A stretch of DNA of 64,000 bases, taken from positions 868,001 to 932,000 of the forward strand of contig NZ_JACCFK010000001.1 of the NCBI RefSeq assembly GCF_013410405.1, written 5' to 3'. Shown here in pieces: positions 7,963 through 16,664 of the stretch (position 1 is the stretch's first letter; the number at the start of each line of letters is the position of its first letter). The DNA comes from Amycolatopsis endophytica. GTDB lineage: Bacteria > Actinomycetota > Actinomycetes > Mycobacteriales > Pseudonocardiaceae. The notes beneath the pieces are model-generated. The model did no database searches and was not told where the DNA came from. It saw only the letters and a program-made list of their open reading frames with translations. The translations under genes and the position numbers were made by a program.

Positions 7963-9041
7963 CAGGCGTCGCTGGAGAACCGGATCGATCCGTCGGCCAG
8001 CGTCGCGTCCGGCCACACGCGGGCGCCGTCGAGCAGTTCGCACCCGGCGCCGACGGTCGCGCCGTCGCCGAGCACCACGCCCTTGAGCACGGCACCCTTG
8101 CCGACGCGCGCGCCCACGCCCAGCACGGAGTTCTCCACGACCGCATTCTCCGCCACGGACACCCGGTCGAACAGCACCGCCCCGTCGATCCGCGCGCCGG
8201 AGGCCACGTGCGACCCCGCGGCGACGGTCGATCCGCCGGTGACCGTGGCGTCCGCGGCCACGTCCGCGCCCTCCAGCACGAGGGATTCGCCGGCCGGGCC
8301 GGGCAGGGCCGAGGTCGGGGCGAGCCCGCGCACCAGGTCCGCGCTGCCGCGCACGAACGCCTCCGGGGTGCCGACGTCGAGCCAGTAGGACGCGTCGACG
8401 AACCCGTGCAGGTGCGCGCCGTTCTCCAGGAGGCCGGGGAACGTCTCACGCTCGACCGATACGCGGCGACCTGCCGGGATGGCCTCCAGCACCGTGCGAC
8501 GGAACACGTAGCAGCCGGCGTTGATCTGGTCGGTCGGCGGGTCGGGGGTCTTCTCCAGGAACGCGGTGACCCGCCCGTCGGCGTCGGTGGGCACCGAGCC
8601 GAAGCGGCTGGGGTCCTCGACGCGCTGCAGGTGCAGGGTGACGTCCGCGTTCGTGTCCCGATGGGTCTGGACCAGTGCGCGCAGGTCGGCGCCGGAGAGG
8701 ATGTCGCCGTTGAAGATGACCGCGTGGTCGGCGCGCAGACGGTCGGCGACGTTGCGGATCGCGCCGCCGGTGTCCAGCGGTTCGTCCTCGACGACGTACT
8801 CGAGTTCCAGCCCCAGCGACGCGCCGTCGCCGAAGTGCTCCTCGAACACCTCGGCGCGGTAGGACGTCCCGAGCACCACATGCCTGATGCCCGCGGCGCG
8901 GATGCGGGACAGCAGGTGGGTCAGGAACGGCACGCCCGCGGTGGGCAGCATCGGTTTCGGGGCGGACAGGGTCAACGGCCGCAGGCGGGTGCCCTTGCCA
9001 CCCACGAGCACAACGGCATCGACGTCCAGTTCCGAGGTCAC
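7962..9041 (-). CDS. manC: mannose-1-phosphate guanylyltransferase (GDP-mannose pyrophosphorylase)
   Basis: The 359-residue protein begins with the nucleotidyltransferase signature VLVGGKGTRLRPLTLSAPKP and ends in a left-handed beta-helix of hexapeptide-like repeats. Length and sequence closely match M. tuberculosis Rv3264c, which makes GDP-mannose for mannosylated glycolipids and polyprenyl-phosphomannose. The GTG at 9041 is preceded by a purine-rich GGGAAGG. Its place next to wbbL, rml and LCP genes is the conserved envelope-glycan neighbourhood. A different NDP-sugar specificity cannot be excluded from sequence alone. Confidence 0.88.
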   Translation of the reverse strand: MTSELDVDAVVLVGGKGTRLRPLTLSAPKPMLPTAGVPFLTHLLSRIRAAGIRHVVLGTSYRAEVFEEHFGDGASLGLELEYVVEDEPLDTGGAIRNVADRLRADHAVIFNGDILSGADLRALVQTHRDTNADVTLHLQRVEDPSRFGSVPTDADGRVTAFLEKTPDPPTDQINAGCYVFRRTVLEAIPAGRRVSVERETFPGLLENGAHLHGFVDASYWLDVGTPEAFVRGSADLVRGLAPTSALPGPAGESLVLEGADVAADATVTGGSTVAAGSHVASGARIDGAVLFDRVSVAENAVVENSVLGVGARVGKGAVLKGVVLGDGATVGAGCELLDGARVWPDATLADGSIRFSSDA

Positions 9042-9185
9042 GTGAAGATCCTTCCCTTTATCACGCACCGGCGGGCGACAAGCCGCGGGAAACAATGACG
9101 GCGACGGCCCGGAGGGCCTACCCTAGACAGCACACGCCGGGCCCCGTTCGGAGAGGGCCTTACGTCGAGTCGGGAGGCCTAGGGG

Positions 9186-9524
9186 ATGGACCCCCGCGAT
9201 CGAGCGGATGCTCTGCTGGCCAGGGCACAGTCCCGGGGTGCGTTCGTGGTGACACCGGACGCCGCGGTTTCGCCGATGGACGCCTCGACCACCCAGCAGA
9301 TCCCGAGGTCGGTCGTCGACAAGATCGACGAGGACGACCCGGACACGACGGCCGTGGTGCCCGCGTCGGTGATCGAATCGGTGCAGGGCAGTCTGGAAGC
9401 CAAACCCGACACGCGAGTCGGGATGGCCCCGGTGCAGACCGAGGAAGAGGTCGACGGCCTCGTCCCGACGACCAAGACGCAGAACGGAAACTCCGACTTC
9501 GCACGCCGGCTGGAAGGGCTGTAG
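9186..9524 (+). CDS. small hydrophilic protein of unknown function
   Basis: A 112-residue acidic protein with no membrane segment, signal peptide or recognised domain. It is rich in Val, Thr, Asp and Glu and looks largely disordered. Codon use is normal for the window, and AGTCGGGAGG about 10 nt before the ATG supports translation. It is divergent from manC and convergent with wbbL, in the place where a short conserved protein is often seen near this locus in Pseudonocardiaceae (recalled, not checked). Function unknown. Confidence 0.65.
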   Translation: MDPRDRADALLARAQSRGAFVVTPDAAVSPMDASTTQQIPRSVVDKIDEDDPDTTAVVPASVIESVQGSLEAKPDTRVGMAPVQTEEEVDGLVPTTKTQNGNSDFARRLEGL

Positions 9525-9552
9525 GCGGGCGCGGCAACGCACGCCGCACAGA

Positions 9553-9570
9553 CCCGCGCCCTGAACCGGC
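9553..9570. repeat. copy 1 of a dispersed 18-nt intergenic repeat
   Basis: CCCGCGCCCTGAACCGGC occurs here and again at 41580-41597. Both copies are followed by an AGC.TGGC motif, and a GCAGCTCGCT motif lies further downstream in both places. Both lie between convergent genes. Identity over 18 nt is unlikely by chance. Confidence 0.7.
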
Positions 9571-9599
9571 GAGCTGGCTCCGGGATGACCACCCAGCTC
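9571..9599. terminator. possible hairpin between convergent genes
   Basis: GAGCTGG and CCAGCTC are 7-bp arms separated by 15 nt, lying in the gap between the small protein gene and the convergent wbbL. It may act as a weak bidirectional terminator. Confidence 0.4.
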
Positions 9600-9615
9600 G
9601 ATTTGTCGCAGCTCG

Positions 9616-10479
9616 CTACTTGCCCCGCGTCTCGAACTTGAGCCGCAGTTTCAGTCCGGCCTTCACCGCCGCCAGCACGGGCTTCCAGGCGAGCCCCCGG
9701 TGCCGGTCGGCGAGGTAACGGTAAGCGCTCTCATGGTGTGCTGCCAGCATCTTCTTCGGGGCACGAGAGGTCGCCTTGCCGCCGATGTGCGTGACCGCCG
9801 CCGAGGGGATGTAGACGTTGTGCCACCCGGCACGCCCGATGCGGTCGCCGAGGTCGACGTCCTCGAAGTACATGAAGTAGCGGGTGTCGAAGCCGTCGAC
9901 GGAGTCCCAGGCGGCGCGGCGGATGAGCTGGCACGAACCGGACAGCCAGCCGGACGTGCGTTCGATCGGGGCGCCCTGTTCCTGACGGTAGGCGCGGGTC
10001 CACGGGTTGGCGGGCCAGATCTTGCCGAACACGGCGTGCCCCATGCCGCGGCCCAGGGAGGGCAGCAGGCGGGCGGAGGGGTAGACGGTGCCGTCGGGGT
10101 CGCGGATGAGCGGCCCGAACGCGCCGCCGCGGGGCCAGCGCTGCCCGGCGTCGAGGAGGGTGTCGAGGGAGCCGGGTTCCCATTCGAGGTCCGGGTTGGC
10201 GATGACGATCCACCCGTAACGATCGTCGAGCTCCACCACGCCGCGATTGGCGCCACCGCCGTAGCCCAGGTTTTCGCCGATCCGCAGAACCTGCACGCCC
10301 GCGCGCCCCTCGGCGCGGTCAAGGGCTTCGTCAGTCGAGTCATTGTCGGCGACGATCACCTGCACGTCGCGGGAGGTCGCCTTCTCCAGGCTGTCGAGGA
10401 AGCGGTCGAGGTCCTCACCGGGGAAGTACGTCACGACAACCACGGCAACCCCGTCGCCGTAACGGCTCGGCTCGGTCAC
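9616..10479 (-). CDS. wbbL: rhamnosyltransferase WbbL (GT2)
   Basis: A 287-residue GT2 enzyme with VVVVTYFPGEDLDRFL at the start, DNDSTD nucleotide-binding acidic motif, ANPDLEW and YFEDVDLGDRIGRAGW. It corresponds in position (next to manC) and motifs to M. tuberculosis WbbL1 (Rv3265c), which adds L-rhamnose from dTDP-rhamnose to GlcNAc-PP-decaprenol to build the arabinogalactan linker. The dTDP-rhamnose genes lie 9 kb away at 18.2-20.1 kb, separated by extra glycosyltransferases. The GTG at 10479 is the usable start; the ATG just upstream is out of frame. Confidence 0.87.
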   Translation of the reverse strand: MTEPSRYGDGVAVVVVTYFPGEDLDRFLDSLEKATSRDVQVIVADNDSTDEALDRAEGRAGVQVLRIGENLGYGGGANRGVVELDDRYGWIVIANPDLEWEPGSLDTLLDAGQRWPRGGAFGPLIRDPDGTVYPSARLLPSLGRGMGHAVFGKIWPANPWTRAYRQEQGAPIERTSGWLSGSCQLIRRAAWDSVDGFDTRYFMYFEDVDLGDRIGRAGWHNVYIPSAAVTHIGGKATSRAPKKMLAAHHESAYRYLADRHRGLAWKPVLAAVKAGLKLRLKFETRGK

Positions 10480-10593
10480 GGCGCCATTGTGCCCCCACCA
10501 CTCAGCGCAACGAGGCGACCCCCTCGCCGAACCTGCCGCGGCAGGTCGCTACCGCGCGCGGTCGTGCGCGTACTCCTCGTCCAGGATGACCTC

Positions 10594-10818
10594 GTGTCGC
10601 TACACGCCTTCATCGACGAGTCAGCCCGGGCGCAGATCTATCCGATCTGCGTCGCGGTCGTGGATCCCGCGCAACTCGCCCCTGCTCGCAAGCAGCTTCT
10701 GAAGCTGCTGCTGGCCGGTCGAATCGCCAGCCTTCCCGTCACCAGCCACATCTACGGCGCGGGCGGGGACTGGCGCAGAAGGATCATGCCGGTCGTGCAG
10801 AATGTGATCGAGGTCTAG
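10594..10818 (+). pseudogene. remnant of a DUF3800-like protein
   Basis: A 74-residue stretch reading VSLHAFIDESAR, IYPICVAVVDPAQL and APARKQLLKLLLAG looks like the N-terminus of small actinobacterial proteins of the DUF3800/RNase H-like type, which start with an HAFIDES motif. The rest of such a protein (usually well over 150 residues) is missing and the tail does not continue the family. The gene is probably truncated. It lies in an otherwise empty 480-nt gap. Family assignment is from memory of the motif; a real short gene remains possible. Confidence 0.4.
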
Positions 10819-10827
10819 ACAGCGCAA

Positions 10828-10863
10828 AGCCCGTGACACGACCGTCTGGACGCACCACGGGCT
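10828..10863. terminator. possible long-loop hairpin
   Basis: AGCCCGTG and CACGGGCT are perfect 8-bp arms around a 20-nt loop, 9 nt after the stop of the DUF3800-like remnant and 100 nt beyond the stop of the minus-strand glycosyltransferase. It could end either transcript. Confidence 0.4.
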
Positions 10864-10922
10864 CACTTCTCGGCCCTACGGGGGCCTCGAGCCACCCACT
10901 GTACCCCATCCGGCCGAACAGT

Positions 10923-10952
10923 GTCCAACAACCACGGGTCCAACAACCACCG
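10923..10952. repeat. 15-nt tandem direct repeat
   Basis: GTCCAACAACCACGG and GTCCAACAACCACCG lie head to tail just downstream of the minus-strand glycosyltransferase stop at 10963. They differ at one position. A third partial unit (GACCAACGGG) follows. Significance unknown. Confidence 0.6.
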
Positions 10953-10962
10953 GACCAACGGG

Positions 10963-12108
10963 CTATTGCTCCCGCTTGTGCAGATGCCACGCCTTGCCAT
11001 ACGCCTCACGATGTTTCTCGGCGCTCGTGGACCACGAGAACTCCTTCGCGCGGCGCTGGGCGGCCGAGGCGAGGAACGCGCGCCGGGCCGGGTCGTCCAG
11101 CAGTTCGCTCAGCGCGGCGGCCACGTCGCCGGGCCCGACGCCGCAGTAGGCGACCGCGTCACCACCCACCTCGGGCAACGACAGGCGCCGGGTGGTCAGC
11201 ACGCAGGCCCCGCAGGCCATCGCTTCCAGCACCGGCAGGCCGAAACCCTCACCGAGGCTCGGGTAGGCCACCATCTCCGCCCCACCGAGGAAACCGGACA
11301 GCGTGTCGAACGGCAGGTACCCGGCTCGGATCACCCGCAGCCGCAACGGAGCCGCCGCCAGCGCCTTCTCCACCTGCGTGTCCCAGCCCGGCTGACCGGC
11401 CAGCACCAGTGCGGGCGGGTCCGGCCGGTGCTCGACCGCCTTCACGAAACCCCGGATCAACGCGGGCACGTTCTTGCGCGGCTCCAGCGCACCGAGGAAA
11501 GCCACGTACGGCGTCTGCTCGAGTCCGATCGCCGCCCGCGCCGCCTTGATCTCCTCCGGTGTCGGCGGGTGGAACCTCTCCACGTCGACCCCGTGCTCGA
11601 TGATCTCCAACTGCTTCGCCCGCGCCACCCGTGTCAGCTCCGAGGCGGTCGCCTTCGACGGGACCACACACAGGGTCGCCCGGTTCAACGCCGTCCGCGT
11701 CCAGCCGCGGAAGAACCGCGCCTTCACCGACGAGTGCAACACCGCGTCGGTGAAGAACGTCGCGTCGTGCAGGGTCACCACCGACGCGGCGGGCCCCGCC
11801 AGCGGCATCGTGTAGTGGGGCGAGTGCACGACGTCCACGCCCAGCCGCCGGGCCAGCGACGGCAGCGTGGTCTGTTCCCAGATCAGCCGCGCAGTGCGGG
11901 TCGCGGTGGACTGGACCGCCGGGACGACCCGCGAGCGCGGCGCGAGCCGGTCGAACAGCCGGAAGTCGCGTGGCTGGCAGACGACCGTGACAGGCGCACC
12001 GTCGTCGTCCAGCGCGGCCACCAGCGAGTCCACGTATCGACCGACCCCACCCCGGTCCGCGGGCACGGCCGTGGCATCGATCAGGACGCTGGGTTCGCCT
12101 CTTCCCAC
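10963..12108 (-). CDS. glycosyltransferase family 4
   Basis: A 381-residue GT-B enzyme. The N-terminal domain begins VLIDATAVPADRGGVGRYVDSL; the C-terminal donor-binding domain has the retaining EX7E motif EGFGLPVLE. Phospho-sugar donors such as GDP-mannose or UDP-sugars are usual in the family. The GTG at 12108 is the start. It is the second gene after the minus-strand GT4 at 12151-13200 and is probably co-transcribed with it (42-nt gap). Part of a block of five glycosyltransferase genes between wbbL and rmlD, presumably building a surface polysaccharide. Confidence 0.88.
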   Translation of the reverse strand: MGRGEPSVLIDATAVPADRGGVGRYVDSLVAALDDDGAPVTVVCQPRDFRLFDRLAPRSRVVPAVQSTATRTARLIWEQTTLPSLARRLGVDVVHSPHYTMPLAGPAASVVTLHDATFFTDAVLHSSVKARFFRGWTRTALNRATLCVVPSKATASELTRVARAKQLEIIEHGVDVERFHPPTPEEIKAARAAIGLEQTPYVAFLGALEPRKNVPALIRGFVKAVEHRPDPPALVLAGQPGWDTQVEKALAAAPLRLRVIRAGYLPFDTLSGFLGGAEMVAYPSLGEGFGLPVLEAMACGACVLTTRRLSLPEVGGDAVAYCGVGPGDVAAALSELLDDPARRAFLASAAQRRAKEFSWSTSAEKHREAYGKAWHLHKREQ

Positions 12109-12150
12109 TCGTGCAGGGTACGGCTGATCGCTACCGCCGTGGTCGGGAAC

Positions 12151-13200
12151 TCACGAAGTGGCATCTTCGTGAACGGCCCAAACGGCCTCCGCTGCCCGCT
12201 CCCACGAGAACTCCGCGGCTCGCGCACGGCCGAGACTCACCAGGTCAGCCGCCCGTTCCGGACCGGACAGCACGCCGTTCAACGCTGCTGCCAGTGCCTC
12301 CGCGTCCCCGCGCGGCACCTGGACGCCCGCGCCTCCCGCCACCTCGGCCAGCGCCGGAGCGTCCGAGTGCACCACCGGCACCCCGGCCGCCATCGCCTCC
12401 AGCACCGGCAGCCCGAACCCCTCCGCGCGGCTCGGCGCCGCGAGCACGGATGCCCGCCGCACCACCGCCGCCAGCGAAACGTCGTCCAACCGCCCCAGAA
12501 CCCGCACGTCCACGCGGTCGCCGGCGAGCGCGACGGGGTCCAGACCACCCCAGCCCGGCTGCCCGGCCAGCACCAGCGGGACGCCGACCCGCTCCATCGC
12601 CGCGATCAGCACGTCGATGCCCTTGCGCGGCTCGATCGTCCCGACGGCGAGCACGTACCGCGGCGGCACATCCACATCGGGCAGGTCGTCGCGCGTGAAC
12701 ACCTCCGCCACGCCATGCGCGGCGACCGTCACCGGCGCCCGCAGCCGCACCCGCTCCACCAGGTCGTCCGCGACCGCCCGCGTCGGCACCACGAGCCCCG
12801 TCGCCCGGCTCGCTGCCCGCCCGATCACCGTCCGGTGCCAGCGCACTCCGCGTGCCGTCAGGGTTTCCGGGTGGGTCCACGGCACGGTGTCGTGCACGGT
12901 GACCGACAGGGTCCGTCCCTTCGGCACCCGCGGCGGGGCCAGCGGCGTCGGCGCGTGCACCGCGTCCCCGCCGGGCCACCACGGCAGGCCCAGCTGCCAC
13001 GCGGCGATCAGCGCGCGCGGCGGCAACGGCAGCATTCGCGCGCCGGGCAGCCCGGCAGGATGCCGCGCGGTCACGGTCGACACCGTCCACCCGGGCGGTG
13101 CGGTCGCGACCAGCGCGGGCAGCAGCTCGGCGGTGTAGCGGCCGGTCCCGCCGGGGACGGGCGCGAGCAGTTGCTCGGCGATGACCACGAGTTCGGGCAC
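12151..13200 (-). CDS. glycosyltransferase family 4
   Basis: A 349-residue GT4 enzyme with an N-terminal LLAPVPGGTGRYTAELLPAL acceptor-domain motif, VGTIEPRKGIDVLI, and EX7E as EGFGLPVLE. It resembles its downstream neighbour and probably arose with it by duplication. The GTG at 13200 is preceded by only 18 nt before the divergent GT2 gene, so the promoter must be very compact or lie within the neighbour. Product and linkage are unknown; a role in a rhamnose- or mannose-containing envelope glycan is inferred from context. Confidence 0.85.
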   Translation of the reverse strand: MPELVVIAEQLLAPVPGGTGRYTAELLPALVATAPPGWTVSTVTARHPAGLPGARMLPLPPRALIAAWQLGLPWWPGGDAVHAPTPLAPPRVPKGRTLSVTVHDTVPWTHPETLTARGVRWHRTVIGRAASRATGLVVPTRAVADDLVERVRLRAPVTVAAHGVAEVFTRDDLPDVDVPPRYVLAVGTIEPRKGIDVLIAAMERVGVPLVLAGQPGWGGLDPVALAGDRVDVRVLGRLDDVSLAAVVRRASVLAAPSRAEGFGLPVLEAMAAGVPVVHSDAPALAEVAGGAGVQVPRGDAEALAAALNGVLSGPERAADLVSLGRARAAEFSWERAAEAVWAVHEDATS

Positions 13201-13218
13201 GGCACGTATTCTTCCCGC
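13201..13218. promoter_or_regulatory. 18-nt divergent promoter region with leaderless-type -10
   Basis: Only 18 nt separate two divergent GTG start codons. TATTCT (13207-13212) ends 6 nt before the plus-strand GTG, the spacing expected if transcription starts at the start codon itself (leaderless mRNA, common in actinobacteria). No comparable hexamer is clear for the minus gene. Confidence 0.45.
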
Positions 13219-14124
13219 GTGCCGATCCGCAGCACCGTCGTGGTGGTCACCTGGCGCGGTCGCGCGCACATCACCGCCTGTCTGGACGCCCTCGCCGCCC
13301 AGACCCGGCCGCACCGGCTGCTGGTGATCGACAACGCCTCCGACGACGGCACCGCCGCGATCCTGGCCCGCCACCCCAGCTCCCCCGATGTGCGGCGCCT
13401 GCCGCGCAACACCGGTTACGCCGGGGCGATGGAACACGCACTGTCCGCAGTGGACACCGAGTTCACGGTGTGGCTCAACGACGACGCCGCCCCGGCGGAG
13501 GACTGGCTCGCCGAGCTGGAGGACCACCTCGGCGACGCCGCGGCCGCCGCGTCGCGCCTGGAGTACGCCGACGGGCAGGTCCAGTCACTCGGCGTCGGTC
13601 TCACCGCGGACGGCCACGGCTACGACCGCACGCAAACCCCGGTGTTCGGCTTCTGCGGCGGCGCCGCACTGATCCGCACGCGGATCCTCCGCGACATCGG
13701 CGGTGTTCCGGGCAGCTTCTTCTGCTACTACGAGGACACCGACACCGCGTGGCGGCTGCGACTGGCCGGGCACGACATCGTCACCGTCCCCACCGCGCGG
13801 GTCACGCACCGCCACGGCGCCAGCACCGAGCCCGGTTCGGCGAACTTCCACCGCTGGAACGAGCGCAACCGGCTGCTCACGCTCCTGCGCTGCGCACCGG
13901 CCACGGCCGCGGCGCGCGAGCTGGCGCGGTTCGCCGCGATCACCGCCGTTCTGCCGCTCAAGCGGGCCGCGCCCGAAGCGCCCAATTTCCGCGTCGGCCT
14001 GCGGTGCCGGGTGTTGTCCGAGATCATCACCCGGCTGCCGTCCACGCTCGCTGCCCGGCGCGCGATCACGCGCCGCTCGACGATCGGCCGAGGCGCGGTC
14101 TGGACGGCCTGGACCTCCCGATAG
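13219..14124 (+). CDS. glycosyltransferase family 2
   Basis: A 301-residue GT2 protein: VVVVTWRGRAHITACLDAL at the N-terminus, VIDNASDDGT, the NDDAAP acidic motif, GFCGGAALIR and FCYYEDTDTAWRLRLAGH. These match rhamnosyltransferase-like GT2 enzymes that work in rhamnose glycan synthesis. The GTG at 13219 lies directly behind a leaderless-type -10. It leads a plus-strand run of three glycosyltransferase genes (13219-17742). The donor is likely dTDP-rhamnose because rmlB and rmlD are close, but this is inference. Confidence 0.85.
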   Translation: MPIRSTVVVVTWRGRAHITACLDALAAQTRPHRLLVIDNASDDGTAAILARHPSSPDVRRLPRNTGYAGAMEHALSAVDTEFTVWLNDDAAPAEDWLAELEDHLGDAAAAASRLEYADGQVQSLGVGLTADGHGYDRTQTPVFGFCGGAALIRTRILRDIGGVPGSFFCYYEDTDTAWRLRLAGHDIVTVPTARVTHRHGASTEPGSANFHRWNERNRLLTLLRCAPATAAARELARFAAITAVLPLKRAAPEAPNFRVGLRCRVLSEIITRLPSTLAARRAITRRSTIGRGAVWTAWTSR

Positions 14125-14159
14125 TCTCTCCGCACAGGAGCGAGTACGGAGGTCGGGCG

Positions 14160-16664
14160 TTGGTCCAGGGGGATGCACCACTGCCGCTGGTCTCGGTGAT
14201 CTTGGTGAACTACCGGGGCGCGGAACACACGATCACCTGCCTGCGCGCGCTGCGCGAGGATCTCGACTACCCGAACCTCGAAGTGCTGGTGGTCGACAAC
14301 GCCTCGGGCGGTGACGACGTCGCCCGCATCAAGGCCGCCGCCGGTGACGCGCACGTGATCGAGTCGGGCACCAACACCGGCTTCGCGGGCGGCTGCAACC
14401 TCGGTGCCCGGCACGCCCGGGGCAGCGTGCTCGCGTTCCTGAACAACGACGCGCGCCCGGACGCGGCGTGGGCGAAAGCCGCGGTCGACGTGCTGCGTGC
14501 CGAGCCGGCCGTCGCGGCCGTGGCCAGCAAGGTCCTCGACTGGGACGGCACCGGCGTCGACTTCGTGGACGCGGGCCTGACCTGGTTCGGCATGGGCTAC
14601 AAGCGGCACGCTGGCGGTCCGCTCGCCGGCCTCGCGCCCGGCGAGCACGAGGTCGCCAAGGACGTGCTGTTCGCCACCGGTTCGGCGATGTTCGTACGGG
14701 CCGACGTGTTCAAGGCCCTGGATGGGTTCGACGAGCGCTTCTTCATGTTCTACGAGGACGTCGACCTGGGCTGGCGGCTGAACCTGCGCGGCTGGCGCGT
14801 GCGGTACGTGCCGGAGTCGGTGACCTACCACCGCCATCACGGCACGATGTCCGAAGTGGACGCCCCGGACACCGGACGCGAGACGTTCCTGTTGGAGCGC
14901 AACGCACTCGCCGCGCTGTACAAGAACCTTTCCGACGAGACGCTGGCGAAGGTACTGCCCGCCGCGCTGGCGCTGGGCGTGCGCCGGGCGACCGCGCGCG
15001 GCGAGCTGGACGCGACGCAGCTGGACCTCGCCAAGGCCGGAGCGGTGGAGACCGCCCCGGTCGAGGTCCCGCGCACCACGCTGGCCGGGGTGCTGGCGAT
15101 CGACCAGTTCGTCGAGCTGCTGCCGTCGCTGGCCGAGTCGCGCGCCGCCGAGCAGGCCGCGCGGGTGCGCACGGACGCCGATCTGATCCCGCTCATGCGC
15201 AAGGCGCTGGAGCCGGCCTACCCCCTGCCCCGGTACCTGGCCGCGCACGACATCCTGGCCGAGGTCTTCGGCATCGAGGCGGTGTTCGGGCAGCGCCGGA
15301 AAGTGCTGGTCATCACGGGTGACGCGATCACCGACCGGATGGCGGGCCCGGCGATCCGGGCGTGGAACATCGCCACCGTGCTGTCCGCCGAGCACGACGT
15401 CCGGCTGGTCACGGTCAACCCGCTGGCCGCGCCGCCGCCCGCGCCGTTCCCGGTCAGCGCCGCGCGCAAGCGTGACCTGACCGAGCCGGTGGCGTGGGCG
15501 GACATCGTGATCCTGCAGGGCCACGTGCTGGAGATGGCGCCCGCGCTGAAGGCGCAGGATTCCAGCAAGATCGTGGTCTGCGACCTGTACGACCCGATGC
15601 ACCTGGAGCTGCTGGAGCAGGGCAAGAGCGCGCCCGACGACCGGCGCGCCGCCGACCTCGCCGGGGTCACTCGGGTGCTCGACGCGCAGCTGCTGCGGGG
15701 CGACTTCTTCCTGTGCGCCTCGGAGCGGCAGCGGTTGTTCTGGCTGGGGCACCTGGCCGCGCTGGGACGTCTGTCGCCACGGCTCTACGACGCCGACCCG
15801 ACCACGCAGTCGCTGCTGTCGGTCGTTCCGTTCGGACTGTCGCCGGAACCGCCGGCGCGGACCGGGCCGGGGCTGCGGGCGACGCTGGACATCGATCCGG
15901 GCGACCGCGTCGTGCTGTGGGCGGGTGGCGTCTACAGCTGGTTCGACCCGTTGAGCCTGGTCAACGCGATCGACCGGCTGCGGCAGCGGCGGCCGGACGT
16001 GAAGCTGGTGTTCCTCGGGATGAAGCACCCGAACCCCGAGGTCGCCGAGATGGACATCGGCGCGCGCACGATCCGGCTCGCGGACCGGCTGGGGCTGACC
16101 GACAAGCACGTGTACTTCAACGAGCACTGGGTGCCGTTCGGGGAGCGGCAGAACTGGCTGCTCGACGCGAACTGCGGTGTCACCACCCACTTCGAGCACG
16201 TGGAGACGACCTTCGCGTTCCGCACCCGTGTCCTGGACTACCTGTGGGCGGGGCTGCCGATCGTCACCACGGACGGTGACGCGTTCGCCGACCTGGTCCG
16301 CGACGAGCAGCTGGGTGTCGTGGTACCGGCCGAGGACGTGGACGCGCTCGCCGACGCCCTGGAGAAGGTGCTCTACGACGAGGAGTTCGCCGCGGGCTGC
16401 CGTGACCGCATCGAGGTGGTCGCGAAGCAGTTCGCCTGGCCCACCGCGCTGGCGCCGCTGGTCGAGTTCTGCCGTGACCCGCGCCCGGCCGCCGACCGGT
16501 TGGTCGGCGCGGCCGAGCTGACGGTGGAGGAGCCGCCGCGCGGGGCCGAGGCGGTGCGGCGGGATCTGGCTCTGGTGAAGGAATACCTCGCCGACGGCGG
16601 CCCGAAGGAGCTGGCCCGGCGGGTCGCCGGACGGGTGCGGAAGGTCGCCCGCCGTCGTGGCTGA
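14160..16664 (+). CDS. two-domain glycosyltransferase, GT2 fused to GT4-like
   Basis: An 834-residue fusion. Residues about 8-250 are GT2: VSVILVNYRGAEHTITCLRA, VVDNASGGDD, NNDARPD, MFYEDVDLGWRLNLRGW. A helical linker (about 260-375) leads into a GT-B domain from VLVITGDAITDRMAGPAIRAW to about residue 780, with VLWAGGVYSWFDPLSL and DYLWAGLPIVTTDGDAF. The second part lacks a textbook EX7E. The TTG at 14160 has GGAGG 7-8 nt upstream and gives a complete GT2 start; the long frame further upstream only overlaps the preceding gene. It could add two successive sugars. It overlaps the next gene by 8 nt. Confidence 0.85.
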   Translation: MVQGDAPLPLVSVILVNYRGAEHTITCLRALREDLDYPNLEVLVVDNASGGDDVARIKAAAGDAHVIESGTNTGFAGGCNLGARHARGSVLAFLNNDARPDAAWAKAAVDVLRAEPAVAAVASKVLDWDGTGVDFVDAGLTWFGMGYKRHAGGPLAGLAPGEHEVAKDVLFATGSAMFVRADVFKALDGFDERFFMFYEDVDLGWRLNLRGWRVRYVPESVTYHRHHGTMSEVDAPDTGRETFLLERNALAALYKNLSDETLAKVLPAALALGVRRATARGELDATQLDLAKAGAVETAPVEVPRTTLAGVLAIDQFVELLPSLAESRAAEQAARVRTDADLIPLMRKALEPAYPLPRYLAAHDILAEVFGIEAVFGQRRKVLVITGDAITDRMAGPAIRAWNIATVLSAEHDVRLVTVNPLAAPPPAPFPVSAARKRDLTEPVAWADIVILQGHVLEMAPALKAQDSSKIVVCDLYDPMHLELLEQGKSAPDDRRAADLAGVTRVLDAQLLRGDFFLCASERQRLFWLGHLAALGRLSPRLYDADPTTQSLLSVVPFGLSPEPPARTGPGLRATLDIDPGDRVVLWAGGVYSWFDPLSLVNAIDRLRQRRPDVKLVFLGMKHPNPEVAEMDIGARTIRLADRLGLTDKHVYFNEHWVPFGERQNWLLDANCGVTTHFEHVETTFAFRTRVLDYLWAGLPIVTTDGDAFADLVRDEQLGVVVPAEDVDALADALEKVLYDEEFAAGCRDRIEVVAKQFAWPTALAPLVEFCRDPRPAADRLVGAAELTVEEPPRGAEAVRRDLALVKEYLADGGPKELARRVAGRVRKVARRRG

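Noticed and set aside
10921..13218. Long upstream extension of the plus-strand GT2 frame
   Set aside because: It runs antisense through two GT4 genes with Arg/His/Gln-rich sequence; the GT2 fold begins at the GTG at 13219.
13728..16199. Long open frame on the minus strand opposite the GT2-GT4 fusion gene
   Set aside because: It is a codon-bias shadow: rich in Arg, Gln, His, Val and Asp, without motifs, while the plus strand codes for clear glycosyltransferase domains.
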